NCBI GenBank assembly: GCA_905480605.1
Contig: CAJQRD010000013.1
Coordinates: 1-64,000 of the forward strand
DNA length: 64,000 nucleotides
Direction: 5' to 3'
DNA from: an uncultured Saprospiraceae bacterium
GTDB taxonomy: Bacteria; Bacteroidota; Bacteroidia; Chitinophagales; Saprospiraceae
Shown: one piece after another, positions 18,041 through 27,912 of the stretch
Numbering within the stretch: the first letter of the stretch is position 1
Layout: every line of letters begins with the position of its first letter
Position numbers and translations under genes: made by a program
The notes under the pieces: model-generated
What the model was told of the DNA's origin: nothing
Databases searched by the model: none
What the model saw: the letters and a program-made list of their open reading frames with translations, nothing else

Positions 18041-18784
18041 TTACTCTTTCGTAAAAACGCTAGTTAAGTAACTTCTATTCATTGCTGCAATATTATCCAT
18101 AGGAATTTCCTTAGGACACTCAACGCCACATGCACCAACATTTGAACACTTACCAAACCCCTCTTTGTCCATTTGTTTGATCATGTTTTTCACCCGTGTA
18201 TTGTGCTCAATTTTTCCCTGAGGTAGCTTTTCTAAATGGTTAATTTTTGCAGAAGTAAACAACATTGCAGAACCGTTTGGACAAGCTGCAACACATGCAC
18301 CACAGCCAATACAAGCCGCAGAATCAAATGCATCTGATGCGTCGTCTCTATTAACTGGTATTGCATTACCATCAACAGCTTGACCCGTATTTACGGATAT
18401 ATAGCCTCCTGCTTGAATGATATTGTCAAATGAAGATCTGTCAACAACCAAATCCTTTATAACAGGAAATGATGTTGCTCTAAAGGGTTCGATTGTAATT
18501 GTATCACCAGACTTGTACGCGCGCATATGCAGTTGGCAAGTCGTAGTTCCCGCTTGAGGACCGTGAGGTCTTCCATTAATTACCATACTACAGGAGCCAC
18601 AAATACCTTCTCTACAATCGTGCTCAAATGCTACTGGCTCTTTTTTCTCTGAAACAATTTTTTCATTTAAAACATCTAACATTTCTAAAAATGACATATG
18701 CTCTTCCGCTTGGATTTTGTGAAATTCAAACTTCCCTTCAGCCTTGTTATTTTTTTGTCTCCAAACCTTTAATGTTAACTGCAT
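18041..18784 (-). CDS. sdhB: Succinate dehydrogenase / fumarate reductase iron-sulfur subunit
   Basis: 247 residues carrying the electron chain between the flavoprotein and the membrane cytochrome. The N-terminal [2Fe-2S] domain has CREGICGSC and a later Cys in GTTTCQLHM (about 57-85). The C-terminal ferredoxin-like domain has [14 protein letters not shown] and [15 protein letters not shown], the ligands of the 4Fe and 3Fe clusters. It is last in the operon sdhC-sdhA-sdhB, and a terminator follows. Confidence 0.95.
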   Translation of the reverse strand: MQLTLKVWRQKNNKAEGKFEFHKIQAEEHMSFLEMLDVLNEKIVSEKKEPVAFEHDCREGICGSCSMVINGRPHGPQAGTTTCQLHMRAYKSGDTITIEPFRATSFPVIKDLVVDRSSFDNIIQAGGYISVNTGQAVDGNAIPVNRDDASDAFDSAACIGCGACVAACPNGSAMLFTSAKINHLEKLPQGKIEHNTRVKNMIKQMDKEGFGKCSNVGACGVECPKEIPMDNIAAMNRSYLTSVFTKE

Positions 18785-18850
18785 AACGCTTCTTTTATAT
18801 TTTTGTCTTACGACTTAAATTCAATTTTGATAATAGTTGTTGTTATAATA

Positions 18851-20848
18851 CTATTTATAACTTCTTGTTTTCAATTCTACATTTTCAAACTTCAATTCTT
18901 CCTTATGGACTTGTGGTTTGCCATTTTCTAACCACTCCCAAGCCGCTACATAAGTGTATTCTTCATCGTTTCTTTCAGCTTCTCCATCACTTGATACATA
19001 CTCTTCCCTGAAGTGTCCTCCGCAAGATTCGTTTCTATCCAAAGCATCTCTCATCATAACTTCACCCATTTCAAGGAAGTCAGCTACTCGCGTTGCTTTT
19101 TCCAGCTCAGGGTTAAATTCTTCAACTACACCTGGAACAAAAACATCTTTTTTGAACTCTTCCCTCAAATCTTGAATCATCTTGATTCCCTTTTGAAGTC
19201 CTTCTGCATTTCTTGACATACCACAATACTCCCACATGATTTTTCCCAACTTCCTGTGGAAACTTTCAACAGATTGATTACCATTTGTATCGATTAAGTG
19301 ATCAAGCCTTGCTCTTGTTTCTTTTTCAGCAGTAATAAATTCTGGTGATTCATTACTGATCTGTGGTGTTCTTATTTCATTAGATAAGAACTGACCTATA
19401 GTATATGGAATTACAAAATAACCATCAGCCAACCCTTGCATTAAAGCAGAGGCTCCCAAACGGTTAGCACCATGATCTGAGAAATTTGCCTCTCCTAGTG
19501 CAAACAATCCTGGTATGTTTGTTTCCAAATTATAATCAACCCAAAGTCCACCCATTGTATAGTGAACTGCTGGATAAATTTTCATTGGGCTTTTATACGG
19601 GTTCTCTCCTGTAATTTTTTCATACATCTGGAATAGGTTTCCATATTTCTGAGAAACGACTTCTTCTCCCAATTCTTTTATTTGTGCACTACTTGGATTG
19701 CTAATACCTTTTGTATGTGCTGTAGATTTTCCATAACGTTCTATAGCTGCGGCAAAATCTAAATATACGCCCAGGCCGGTTTTCACAACGCCTTTTCCTT
19801 CATCTGTTGCTGTCTTAGCAGCTCTTGATGCAACATCTCTTGGCACCAGGTTTCCAAACGCTGGGTATCGTCTTTCCAGATAATAGTCTCTGTCCTCTTC
19901 TTTTAATTCTTGTGCTGTTTTTTGACCTTGTTGAATGGCTTTTGCATCATCAAGTTTATTAGGAACCCAAACGCGCCCATCGTTTCTCAACGACTCTGAC
20001 ATCAAAGTCAACTTCGATTGATATTCTCCAGAAACAGGAATACAGGTCGGGTGAATTTGTGTATAACAAGGGTTCGCCATCAAAGCTCCTTTCTTAACTG
20101 CTCTCCATGCTGCACTTACATTAGAGCCCATTGCATTTGTAGACAAGTAAAATACATTTCCATATCCTCCTGTCGCTAAAACCACACAGTGTGCCGCGTG
20201 TTTTTCCAACTTACCCGTCAATAAGTTTCTTGTTATAATCCCTCTTGCTTTTCCATCAACTATTACAACATCCAACATTTCATGCCGGTTGTGCATCTTT
20301 ACTTTTCCTAAAGCAATCTGTCTTGACAAACCTGAATATGCACCAATAAGTAACTGTTGTCCTGTTTGACCTCTTGCATAAAAGGTTCTTGACACTTGAA
20401 CGCCACCAAAAGATCTATTTGCCAACAAGCCTCCATATTCTCTTGCAAATGGTACACCTTGCGCCACAGCTTGATCAATAATCTCTGTACTACATTCTGC
20501 CAATCTATGTACATTAGACTCTCTTGATCTGTAGTCTCCACCCTTTATTGTATCGTAAAATAACCGGTAAATACTATCGCCATCATTTTGATAGTTTTTG
20601 GCCGCATTTATACCACCTTGAGCTGCAATGCTATGCGCTCTTCTTGGACTATCATGAAAGGTAAATGCCTTTACGTTATAGCCCAACTCTCCTAATGTTG
20701 ATGCCGCTGATGCACCAGCCAAACCGGTTCCAACAACAATAACATCAAGTCTTCTTTTGTTATTTGGTGCTACAAGGTTCATTGAACCTCTATATTTTGT
20801 CCACTTCTCTGCCAATGAACCTTCAGGAGTTTTAGAATCTAATTTCAT
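18851..20848 (-). CDS. sdhA: Succinate dehydrogenase / fumarate reductase flavoprotein subunit
   Basis: 665 residues that oxidise succinate to fumarate (or the reverse) with covalently bound FAD. Visible motifs: [19 protein letters not shown] (FAD Rossmann site, about 36-54), the flavin-linking His in [14 protein letters not shown], and active-site segments [11 protein letters not shown] and [20 protein letters not shown]. Length and order match the type-B enzymes of Bacteroidota. It sits between sdhC (35 bases upstream) and sdhB (66 bases downstream). Confidence 0.96.
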   Translation of the reverse strand: MKLDSKTPEGSLAEKWTKYRGSMNLVAPNNKRRLDVIVVGTGLAGASAASTLGELGYNVKAFTFHDSPRRAHSIAAQGGINAAKNYQNDGDSIYRLFYDTIKGGDYRSRESNVHRLAECSTEIIDQAVAQGVPFAREYGGLLANRSFGGVQVSRTFYARGQTGQQLLIGAYSGLSRQIALGKVKMHNRHEMLDVVIVDGKARGIITRNLLTGKLEKHAAHCVVLATGGYGNVFYLSTNAMGSNVSAAWRAVKKGALMANPCYTQIHPTCIPVSGEYQSKLTLMSESLRNDGRVWVPNKLDDAKAIQQGQKTAQELKEEDRDYYLERRYPAFGNLVPRDVASRAAKTATDEGKGVVKTGLGVYLDFAAAIERYGKSTAHTKGISNPSSAQIKELGEEVVSQKYGNLFQMYEKITGENPYKSPMKIYPAVHYTMGGLWVDYNLETNIPGLFALGEANFSDHGANRLGASALMQGLADGYFVIPYTIGQFLSNEIRTPQISNESPEFITAEKETRARLDHLIDTNGNQSVESFHRKLGKIMWEYCGMSRNAEGLQKGIKMIQDLREEFKKDVFVPGVVEEFNPELEKATRVADFLEMGEVMMRDALDRNESCGGHFREEYVSSDGEAERNDEEYTYVAAWEWLENGKPQVHKEELKFENVELKTRSYK

Positions 20849-20883
20849 ATCTGTCTGAGTTATATCGCTTGGTTGAGCTTGAT

Positions 20884-21582
20884 TTAATAATTAGATAATT
20901 TAGAAAAATACATTATCAATGGAATAACGGCATATGCCAATGAAATACCTACTGAAAATAATATTCCTATAATGTTTATAATTGGCGTATACTTTTTGTG
21001 TTGTAAACCCAATGAAGTAAATGCACTTTGAAATCCATGAATCAAATGCAATCCTAAAGCCACCAAACCTACTAAGTAGATTATTACGATCCATATGTTT
21101 TCGAACGCCACAGCAACTCTCTTGAATACATCCTTAACCTGATAATCTACACCTGGATAAGTAATCATTTCTAATGTGTCTGTAAATTTTACTTTATACC
21201 AAAAATCACCCATGTGTACACACAAAAAGAAAAGTATAAACGTGCCCAGTAATGCCATATTCTTGGAGATCCAAGATCCATTCGCATTTGTGTTCACAGC
21301 ATATTTTGAACCTTTTGCCTTTTTGTTTTGCAGGGCAATCAAAATACCCTGTATAGCATGAAGTAAGATTCCTGCATACAATCCTATTGAAATAACCTTT
21401 ATCAATGGATTCGTTGACATGAAATGAGCATATATGTTAAATGATTTGCCATTATCAGAAATTAACAATTGAAGGTTTCCAAGTAAATGGACTATCAAAA
21501 AAGAAATTAAAAAAAGCCCCGTAAGACTCATTACCAGCTTCTTTCCAATACTTGATGTTAGAAATTCAGTGATCCAACGCAT
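20884..21582 (-). CDS. sdhC: Succinate dehydrogenase cytochrome b subunit (b558 type)
   Basis: 232 residues with five hydrophobic helices. Conserved histidines sit in [37 protein letters not shown] and [11 protein letters not shown], consistent with a di-heme, single-polypeptide anchor (type B). It binds quinone and hands electrons to or from the Fe-S subunit. It is first in the operon, with a candidate promoter 60 bases upstream. Confidence 0.93.
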   Translation of the reverse strand: MRWITEFLTSSIGKKLVMSLTGLFLISFLIVHLLGNLQLLISDNGKSFNIYAHFMSTNPLIKVISIGLYAGILLHAIQGILIALQNKKAKGSKYAVNTNANGSWISKNMALLGTFILFFLCVHMGDFWYKVKFTDTLEMITYPGVDYQVKDVFKRVAVAFENIWIVIIYLVGLVALGLHLIHGFQSAFTSLGLQHKKYTPIINIIGILFSVGISLAYAVIPLIMYFSKLSNY

Positions 21583-21641
21583 TTGATTAATTAGTTTTCA
21601 TTGTAAAATCAATTGTAATCTATGTACAACTCATTGCTTAG

Positions 21642-21649
21642 CAAAGTTA
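21642..21649 (-). promoter_or_regulatory. Candidate -7 box of the sdh operon
   Basis: On the minus strand TAACTTTG matches the Bacteroidota -7 consensus TAnnTTTG exactly, 60 bases upstream of the sdhC start. The -33 element is not clear, so this is a moderate call. Confidence 0.45.
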
Positions 21650-21765
21650 AAGTTTCATCCTTATTCTTTAACCCCACATCGGTATTTAGACTTAATCTAA
21701 TTACCCGAGAACAGTTTTTTTACTGTTTTTTGGCATTAAAGCTAGTTTCTAATTGGTTAAACCGA

Positions 21766-21773
21766 TACCTTTG
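21766..21773 (+). promoter_or_regulatory. Candidate -7 box directly before the gene at 21780
   Basis: TACCTTTG fits TAnnTTTG and ends 6 bases before the ATG at 21780. If used, transcription would begin at or next to the start codon and give a leaderless message. No good -33 TTTG is seen at the usual 19-23 base spacing. Confidence 0.4.
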
Positions 21774-21779
21774 TACTTT

Positions 21780-22322
21780 ATGAGTAAAGAAATACCCAAT
21801 TCTCTGGAGCAATTATTAGAAAAATTTCCAGAAATTCAGCCTCCAATTACAATATCTGAAGATTCAGTAGTTACTTTCAGTTCAAAAAACAAGCCGATTT
21901 CTCTTGATTTGATTCAAGAATATTTTGTGATTTGGGATAGTTTTGATGAATTCACTGAAATTGTACCTTGTTTTCAGCTAAATGTTCCCAATGACTATTA
22001 TGGTTTGGTATATTGGAAAGGATCTTTACTCAGTTATGAATATATTTTATTAATACTTTCAAAAGACGGTACCCTCATCTCAAAAAAGGTCATTGCAGGT
22101 ACCATAAGTAATGGCCAAACTATCAAAAAATCTGTAGCTACTATAGACGAAAATTTAAGTATCTACACAATGGTTGGAGAGCAAGATGTCTCAGATCTAA
22201 GTTATAACCCTACTCACAGTTCAGCTTATAAGTTTGAAATAGAAGTAGATGGAACGATCAGCTCTTCACAAGAAGAAATTAATTTATGGGAAAAAGAAGA
22301 AAAACAGGAAAGAAAAAATTAG
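21780..22322 (+). CDS. Uncharacterised protein upstream of rnr
   Basis: About 180 residues from the ATG at 21780; an in-frame TTG at 21753 is less likely. I do not recognise a family. The protein is soluble and acidic, with many short beta-like stretches (YYGLVYWKGSLLSYEYILLI) and a charged, glutamate-lysine-rich C-terminus. There is no signal peptide. Its last 37 bases overlap the start of rnr in another frame, so the two genes are probably translationally coupled. That suggests, without proving, a shared RNA-related or housekeeping role. Confidence 0.7.
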   Translation: MSKEIPNSLEQLLEKFPEIQPPITISEDSVVTFSSKNKPISLDLIQEYFVIWDSFDEFTEIVPCFQLNVPNDYYGLVYWKGSLLSYEYILLILSKDGTLISKKVIAGTISNGQTIKKSVATIDENLSIYTMVGEQDVSDLSYNPTHSSAYKFEIEVDGTISSSQEEINLWEKEEKQERKN

Positions 22323-24466
22323 GAACAGACAAACTCAGACATATAGTTCTCTCGTACTTTTTAAAGAATCCTAAAATGAGGCTCAATGCCTCTCAAATAG
22401 CTAAAAAACTAAAGCTCAAAGTCGGCAAAGATGCCATCAATCACATCCTAGGGATTTTACTATCAGATTCTGTAATAAAACAAGTTTCTGATCACAAATT
22501 TGTTTTGGATAAAAAATATCGCAACCAAGAAAAGAAGATTAGAAGCACTGCCAACACCCTAACGGGTCGAGTAGACCTCATCAAATCAGGTGCTGGGTAT
22601 GTAATTATCCAGGACCAGGATGATGATGTGTTTATACCCGCCAAATACCTTAAAACAGCTCTTAATGGTGATATTGTAGAAATAGAGTCTTTTACACACA
22701 AAAACAGAAGGCCAGAAGGACGGGTTATTCGCGTAGTAAAAAGAAACACGACTCAAATTATGGGCAAGTTAATTGTCTATAAAAAATATGGAATCGTTTC
22801 TTCTGACACTAAAAAGACCAAACTGGATGTCTATTTAAAACCTCAAGACTTTAACAATGCCGTTAAAGGTGATAAGGTTTTAATTACAATTACCGACTGG
22901 GGGTCTGAAAGCAGTGACTCTAGTAATGGTGATGTTGTTTGGGGGGAGGTTACACGAATTCTGAATGACCTTGATGACCACAACTGGACAATGGAAAACA
23001 TTCTCATCGAAAATGGTTTCTCCTCTGATTACCCTGATGATGTTATCAAGCAAGTTGATGCAATCCCAGATATAATCACAGAGGAAGAGATTGCCAACCG
23101 AAGAGACTTTAGAAATATTCTGACCTTTACTATTGATCCAGATACGGCCCAGGATTATGATGATGCGATTTCTTATCAAGTCCTAGAAAACGGCAACTAT
23201 GAAGTTGGTGTTCACATTGCTGATGTTACACATTACCTAAAACCAAATACACCGTTGGATAAAGAAGCTTTTGCAAGGTCTACCTCAGTTTACTTAGTCG
23301 ATCGTTGCATTGCCATGTTGCCTGAAAAGTTATCTAACAACATGTGTAGTCTGGTACCCAATAAAGATCGCTTGGTTTTTAGTGCGGTCTTCGAGTTCAA
23401 TGATAAATATAAAATGGTTGGCGAATGGTTTGGGAAATCAGTCATTCATTCTGATAGACGGTTTACTTATGAAGAAGGACAAGTTTCTCTTGATGACGAA
23501 AGTGGCCTTTATCATGAAGAATTAACAATTGTCAACAAAATCGCACATGCTCTAAGAAAGGAAAAGTTCAAAAATGGTGCGATTGCTTTTGAGTCAGACG
23601 AGGTGAAATTTGTTCTTGATGAAAAGAACAAACCCACTGGCGTTTTTGTAAAACAACGAACAGACATTCACTTGCTCATCGAAGACTTTATGTTACTTGC
23701 CAACAAGCGCGTTGCTGAGTTCGTTGCAACAAGAAACAAAGGAAACGCAGTGCCTAACGTATACCGTATACACGACATACCAGACACAGAAAGGTTGGGC
23801 GACCTTAAACTTCTTATGGAAGAATATGATGTCAAACTCGACTTATCTACACCAGATAAAATTGCAGAATCATTCAATGGTCTTTCGAAAAAATCAAAAG
23901 AAGATCCTAAGTACAAACTGCTAATGTCATTCGCCATCCGAACAATGGCGAAAGCTATTTATTCAACCGACAACATTGGTCACTATGGATTACATTTTGA
24001 TTATTACACACACTTTACATCACCAATTCGTAGATACTCCGATGTATTGGTTCATAGAATTCTCGAGAAGAATTTAGAAGAAGATCACAGAGAGGATAAA
24101 ACGAAATTAGAATCAATGTGTGCACATATTTCGAGGCAAGAACGTCGAGCCATGGAAACCGAAAGGGACTCTATCAAATACAAACAAGTTGAGTATATGA
24201 GTGAGCATATTGGTGAAGAATATACTGGTATCGTTTCTGGAATGATCGAACGTGGGTTATTTGTGGAGGTGTCAGAAACCAAAGCTGAAGGTATGATTCC
24301 ATTTACAAGAATACCTGGTGGTTTTGAAATCCAAGATGGACGATATAAGGCCAGTAATAAACGTACCGGAGAAAGCCTCAAGTTAGGAGATAAAATTAAA
24401 GTTCGAATCGTTTCAACTGACCTTGTAAATAGGTTGATAGAAATGGAAGTTGTTGAGAATGAATGA
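22286..24466 (+). CDS. rnr: Ribonuclease R (3'-5' exoribonuclease)
   Basis: 726 residues. Domain order: a basic N-terminal tail and winged-helix region (to about 75), cold-shock-like RNA-binding domains (about 80-230), the RNB catalytic domain with TIDPDTAQDYDDAISYQ and HYGLHFDYYTHFTSPIRRYSD, and a C-terminal S1 domain (about 640-722, GIVSGMIERGLFVEV). It degrades structured RNA, rRNA fragments and mRNA processively. The ATG at 22286 lies inside the preceding gene; the lysine-rich start (MGKRRKTGKKKLG) is normal for Bacteroidota RNase R. Confidence 0.95.
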   Translation: MGKRRKTGKKKLGTDKLRHIVLSYFLKNPKMRLNASQIAKKLKLKVGKDAINHILGILLSDSVIKQVSDHKFVLDKKYRNQEKKIRSTANTLTGRVDLIKSGAGYVIIQDQDDDVFIPAKYLKTALNGDIVEIESFTHKNRRPEGRVIRVVKRNTTQIMGKLIVYKKYGIVSSDTKKTKLDVYLKPQDFNNAVKGDKVLITITDWGSESSDSSNGDVVWGEVTRILNDLDDHNWTMENILIENGFSSDYPDDVIKQVDAIPDIITEEEIANRRDFRNILTFTIDPDTAQDYDDAISYQVLENGNYEVGVHIADVTHYLKPNTPLDKEAFARSTSVYLVDRCIAMLPEKLSNNMCSLVPNKDRLVFSAVFEFNDKYKMVGEWFGKSVIHSDRRFTYEEGQVSLDDESGLYHEELTIVNKIAHALRKEKFKNGAIAFESDEVKFVLDEKNKPTGVFVKQRTDIHLLIEDFMLLANKRVAEFVATRNKGNAVPNVYRIHDIPDTERLGDLKLLMEEYDVKLDLSTPDKIAESFNGLSKKSKEDPKYKLLMSFAIRTMAKAIYSTDNIGHYGLHFDYYTHFTSPIRRYSDVLVHRILEKNLEEDHREDKTKLESMCAHISRQERRAMETERDSIKYKQVEYMSEHIGEEYTGIVSGMIERGLFVEVSETKAEGMIPFTRIPGGFEIQDGRYKASNKRTGESLKLGDKIKVRIVSTDLVNRLIEMEVVENE

Positions 24467-24678
24467 CTGATCTCTTTTGAAGAAAGAGTGACATACAACA
24501 GTGTGTCAAAGGAATGAACAGCGAAAGCTGGTGGGAAGGTTAGATATTAAAATTATTCGACTACTCTTAATATATTTACAATCTTAAACGAATTGAGACA
24601 GTTGTTTTTTTGACTGTTCTCTTTTAAAAAAAGAGTGCCACACGACAGTGTGTCAAAGAAATGAAAGACGAAAGCCTT
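24464..24678. repeat. Pair of diverged 68 bp direct repeats with internal hairpins
   Basis: Copy 1 (24464-24531) begins right at the rnr stop and copy 2 is at 24611-24678. Both read TGACTGnTCTCTTTT...AAAGAGTG followed by an arm/loop/arm TGmCAyAC-nACA-GTGTGTCA, AAAG(G/A)AATGAA and GCGAAAGC or ACGAAAGC. The internal inverted repeats CTCTTT/AAAGAG and TGACATAC/GTGTGTCA can fold. Neither copy is followed by a T-run, so this is not a plain terminator. It is probably an intergenic repeat family of this genome. Confidence 0.65.
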
Positions 24679-24745
24679 GCCGGCGCCGTAGGACAAAGCC
24701 TGTGACGACGAACTGCGAGGCAAAATACTATTAAGAAAACATATA

Positions 24746-25384
24746 ATGCCTGAAATACTTATCACCATATTAGCTATTGTCTCCTTTGCAGTGCTTTTCG
24801 TTGCTTTTCCAATTCTCTTGTATCGCAACAACCACATAAAAGTACCAAGGGTAACACAATGGCAAATAAGTGACAAGGAAATTCTCTTGATGATGTCTCA
24901 GCAAAGAAGTGGATATCTATCTCCAGAACAATTAGCAAAAGGTTCTGGCCTCTCTAAGGGATATGCTAAGAAAAGGCTTTTTGCGCTTTTACACAAAAGG
25001 GTAATCACCAATAGGTTTTCTGGAATGAAACAGTTTTTTAAACTAAAAGAAGAAATTGACAACAGGCCAGGACCAAAACTTTCAAACAATCCTTTTATAA
25101 CAACAGATGATTTGTTTTTGCTTTTTGCACATCACAATTATGAATTGACAATTCATAAAATATGTATAGATACAGGACTCCCTGTAAATGTTATTTACAA
25201 GGAGTTGGAACGTTTTGTAAAGGAAAAAGTAATTGTAAAAATTTCAGATCGTTTTTTTAATACAAGTTATATTCTACGTGAACCTTACAGTTCAAATCCC
25301 GAAAAAGAAGTTGACTCAGAAGATTTTTTAAATTTAGATTTGAGTAAAATATATCAAAAGGAAACTAGATCTAGGAATCGTTAA
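24746..25384 (+). CDS. Membrane-anchored winged-helix protein of unknown role
   Basis: 212 residues. One N-terminal transmembrane helix (about 4-24, ILITILAIVSFAVLFVAFPI) is followed by two likely winged helix-turn-helix units. The first is about 40-100 (SDKEILLMMSQQRSGYLSPE, then a helix ending LFALLHKRVI) and the second about 115-170 (TDDLFLLFAHHNYELTIHKI, then LERFVKEKVIV). No receiver or periplasmic domain is present, as the N-terminus is too short. A cytoplasmic DNA- or protein-binding domain tethered to the membrane is inferred. No family name can be given. It is transcribed after the repeat pair, with the decayed channel gene convergent behind it. Confidence 0.65.
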   Translation: MPEILITILAIVSFAVLFVAFPILLYRNNHIKVPRVTQWQISDKEILLMMSQQRSGYLSPEQLAKGSGLSKGYAKKRLFALLHKRVITNRFSGMKQFFKLKEEIDNRPGPKLSNNPFITTDDLFLLFAHHNYELTIHKICIDTGLPVNVIYKELERFVKEKVIVKISDRFFNTSYILREPYSSNPEKEVDSEDFLNLDLSKIYQKETRSRNR

Positions 25385-25405
25385 ATTGAAGACCGCTGAC
25401 ATAAT

Positions 25406-25975
25406 TTATTTGTTCATAAATTTTCCAACAAAAGAGGCGATACCAATTGCCATATAGAGCTGTCCAATCAAACTTATTTAAATAGTTAATGATTTTGCCG
25501 GATAACTCAAAGAAGTAATGTCACCAAACCCCATAGATACCAAACTAATAAACCTGAAATAATAATAATAAAAATGCTTATTTAATACTGGAAAATCAAA
25601 TGAGCCTGGATGCCCATATTCAATCAGCTCCATAAGACTCGCACCTAAAAATCCAATTAATAAATATCCACTAATCGCTCCAATAACAACAGATAATGTT
25701 ATTGCCTTAGCGTCTAAAAAATTACGGACAAGAATGTATATCTATGTGATATAAAATAAACAAGTAGCGTAAATCCTAATGTCTTGAAAGACTCTAAAGT
25801 CTTCTATCAAAAAGTTACACCAAAGTGCAATTGTACTAAATCTTCCAAAAAGAAGAACGAATACTCTAGGAGTATTTCAAACTTGTGTTTTCTTAAAAGT
25901 TTCAATCTATACGATTGTTTAATTGTGGTTAAATAAAACCTTCCATCTGGTTTCGTTTCACCGTACTTTCTATTT
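25406..25975 (-). pseudogene. Two-transmembrane potassium channel, decayed
   Basis: Read leftward, coding sequence for a small ion-channel protein is recognisable but broken. An N-terminal stretch (KLLRKHKFEILL) is followed near 25865 by a frame change into VFVLLFGRFSTIALW. TAG at 25742-25744 interrupts the first helix region, and the frame then continues through AITLSVVIGAISGYLLIGFL. Then comes the selectivity-filter segment SLVSMGFGDITSLSYPAKS (GFGD in place of GYGD). TAA at 25478-25480 precedes the last helix LIGQLYMAIGIASFVGKF, ending at 25406. Two in-frame stops and one shift argue against sequencing error. It is convergent with the winged-helix gene. Confidence 0.75.
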
Positions 25976-26351
25976 TAAGTATATGCAAAAGAGACGTTGC
26001 CTCTCCTAGTAATGTGTCTCATTATCACAAAAAGATAACAAATACTAATCACAATCCCTTAATACCTATATTTCTAATAACATACTAAACCTAACACTCA
26101 TAAACCCTTTTTATATTGAATCTTTGTTTTAACCTTTATCAATTGTCGTAAAATATCATCTGTGCATTCTTTTACCATCTCCTTTTCTACCGTTAGTGGC
26201 TTTTAGGGTTTCAAGCACTAAAATCAAATAGGACCTATTGGGTTAATTATGAAATAATTAAATTAGAAACTCGAACATATCCTTTTTTACTGTCCCTTTA
26301 TTTTTTCTTTTCCAATAAGATTTCGCTAATTTTCAAGCATAAATAATAATT
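25976..26351. other. Gene-free stretch before the DUF819 gene
   Basis: About 375 AT-rich bases with no convincing frame, hairpin or RNA motif. It must contain the promoter of the gene at 26352 and the former promoter of the channel pseudogene. Confidence 0.45.
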
Positions 26352-27749
26352 ATGCTTTTAAGTATTGCTCCTTTTTTTACCAATGATGCTATTGTACTTG
26401 GTATCCTATTGGTTGTGTTGGCTTTAATCTTCCACACGTCAAGCTTAGAAACCAAAGGTTGGAAAAAGTTTTATACAATTATTCCTGGACTGCTTTTAGC
26501 ATACTTTATTCCCGCTCTCTTAAACTGGCCTCTTAATTTAATTGCACCTCACTGGTATGATGATGGTTTGTTTTCATTGTTAGAAGCCAAAAACCTAACA
26601 CTACCTAAGGGGTTAAGCTACGACGGTATTACAGACTTTTTAAGAGAAAGTGGTGTCGCTAAGTCTGAATACAATGGTTTGCAAAAACATTCCCAATTAT
26701 ACTTTGTCGCATCAAGATATTTATTGCCAGCAAGTTTGATCTTGCTTTGTTTGGGAATTGACTTCAATGGTATAAAAAGACTAGGACCAAAAGCATTGAT
26801 CATGTTTTTTACAGCTACAATAGGAATCATTATAGGAGGACCTATTGCTCTTTTATTGATATCTGCTGTTGCTCCTGATGTTATAGGTGGCAACCCTGAT
26901 GAAATCTGGAGAGGATTAGCCACTGTTGCTGGAAGTTGGATTGGTGGCGGCGCAAATCAAACAGCAATGAAAGAAATTTACGAAGTAAAAGACAACCTCT
27001 TTGGAACCATGATTGTTGTCGATGTCGTTGTTGCCAATATTTGGATGGGCGTATTGCTGTATGGTGCAAATGTTTCTGACAAAGTTGATAGTTGGTTAAA
27101 GGCAGATAACTCTGCTATTGAGGATTTAAAAAATAGAGTTGAAGGATATAGAGCAAGCATAGCAGAAATGCCAACCACAACAAAACTGTTTACGTTATTA
27201 GCTGTTGCCTTTGGTGGTGTCGCTCTCTCCCACTGGGGAGCAGATGTTATCACCCCGTTAATGAAGGGCTGGAAGGAAGCCCTTAACAGTTTAAGACTTA
27301 ACTCTTTAATGTCTCACTTCTTTTGGTTAATCGTAATCAGTACAACCTTTGGTATGTTGTTGTCATTAACAAGAGTGAAAAAACTTGAAGGAATCGGTGC
27401 TTCGCGATGGGGATCCATCTTTATATATATTCTTGTCGCAACTATTGGTATGAAAATGAACTTAGGTGAAGTATTTGATAACCTTGGTTTATTTGCAATT
27501 GGTTTCACATGGATGTTGGTTCATGTTATTTTATTACTTGTAGTTGCAAAGATTATTAGAGCGCCATTCTTTTTTGTTGCAGTCGGAAGTCAAGCCAATG
27601 TCGGTGGTGCTGCATCAGCACCTATTGTAGCATCTGCGTTTAGTACAAGCCTTGCTCCTGTAGGTGTTTTAATGGCGGTATTGGGATATGCGCTAGGAAC
27701 TTATGGTGCTATTATTTGTGCAACACTCATGGAGATGGTTAGTGGGTAA
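26352..27749 (+). CDS. DUF819-family membrane protein
   Basis: 465 residues with about eleven hydrophobic helices in two halves. The first half has LPASLILLCLGIDFNGIKRL and GSWIGGGANQTAMKE. The second half has LVATIGMKMNLGEVFDNLGL and GSQANVGGAASAPIVASAF. This pseudo-symmetric layout with glycine-rich breaks is that of DUF819 (YjcL-like) proteins, thought to be secondary transporters; a substrate is not known. It is monocistronic, with about 160 bases before the next gene. Confidence 0.85.
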   Translation: MLLSIAPFFTNDAIVLGILLVVLALIFHTSSLETKGWKKFYTIIPGLLLAYFIPALLNWPLNLIAPHWYDDGLFSLLEAKNLTLPKGLSYDGITDFLRESGVAKSEYNGLQKHSQLYFVASRYLLPASLILLCLGIDFNGIKRLGPKALIMFFTATIGIIIGGPIALLLISAVAPDVIGGNPDEIWRGLATVAGSWIGGGANQTAMKEIYEVKDNLFGTMIVVDVVVANIWMGVLLYGANVSDKVDSWLKADNSAIEDLKNRVEGYRASIAEMPTTTKLFTLLAVAFGGVALSHWGADVITPLMKGWKEALNSLRLNSLMSHFFWLIVISTTFGMLLSLTRVKKLEGIGASRWGSIFIYILVATIGMKMNLGEVFDNLGLFAIGFTWMLVHVILLLVVAKIIRAPFFFVAVGSQANVGGAASAPIVASAFSTSLAPVGVLMAVLGYALGTYGAIICATLMEMVSG

Positions 27750-27912
27750 CGGTATCCAAAATCACTGGTAAGTTATATTTCGAGTAGTAATTAAAAAGAA
27801 ATAAAATAAAGAAACAACGCATATCGTTTCAATGTATAATTAGATGACCTGCTACTGTATTTACTTGTTCCATAAGCCTACATTTCTCAGAAAATAAAAA
27901 TAAAATATTCAA

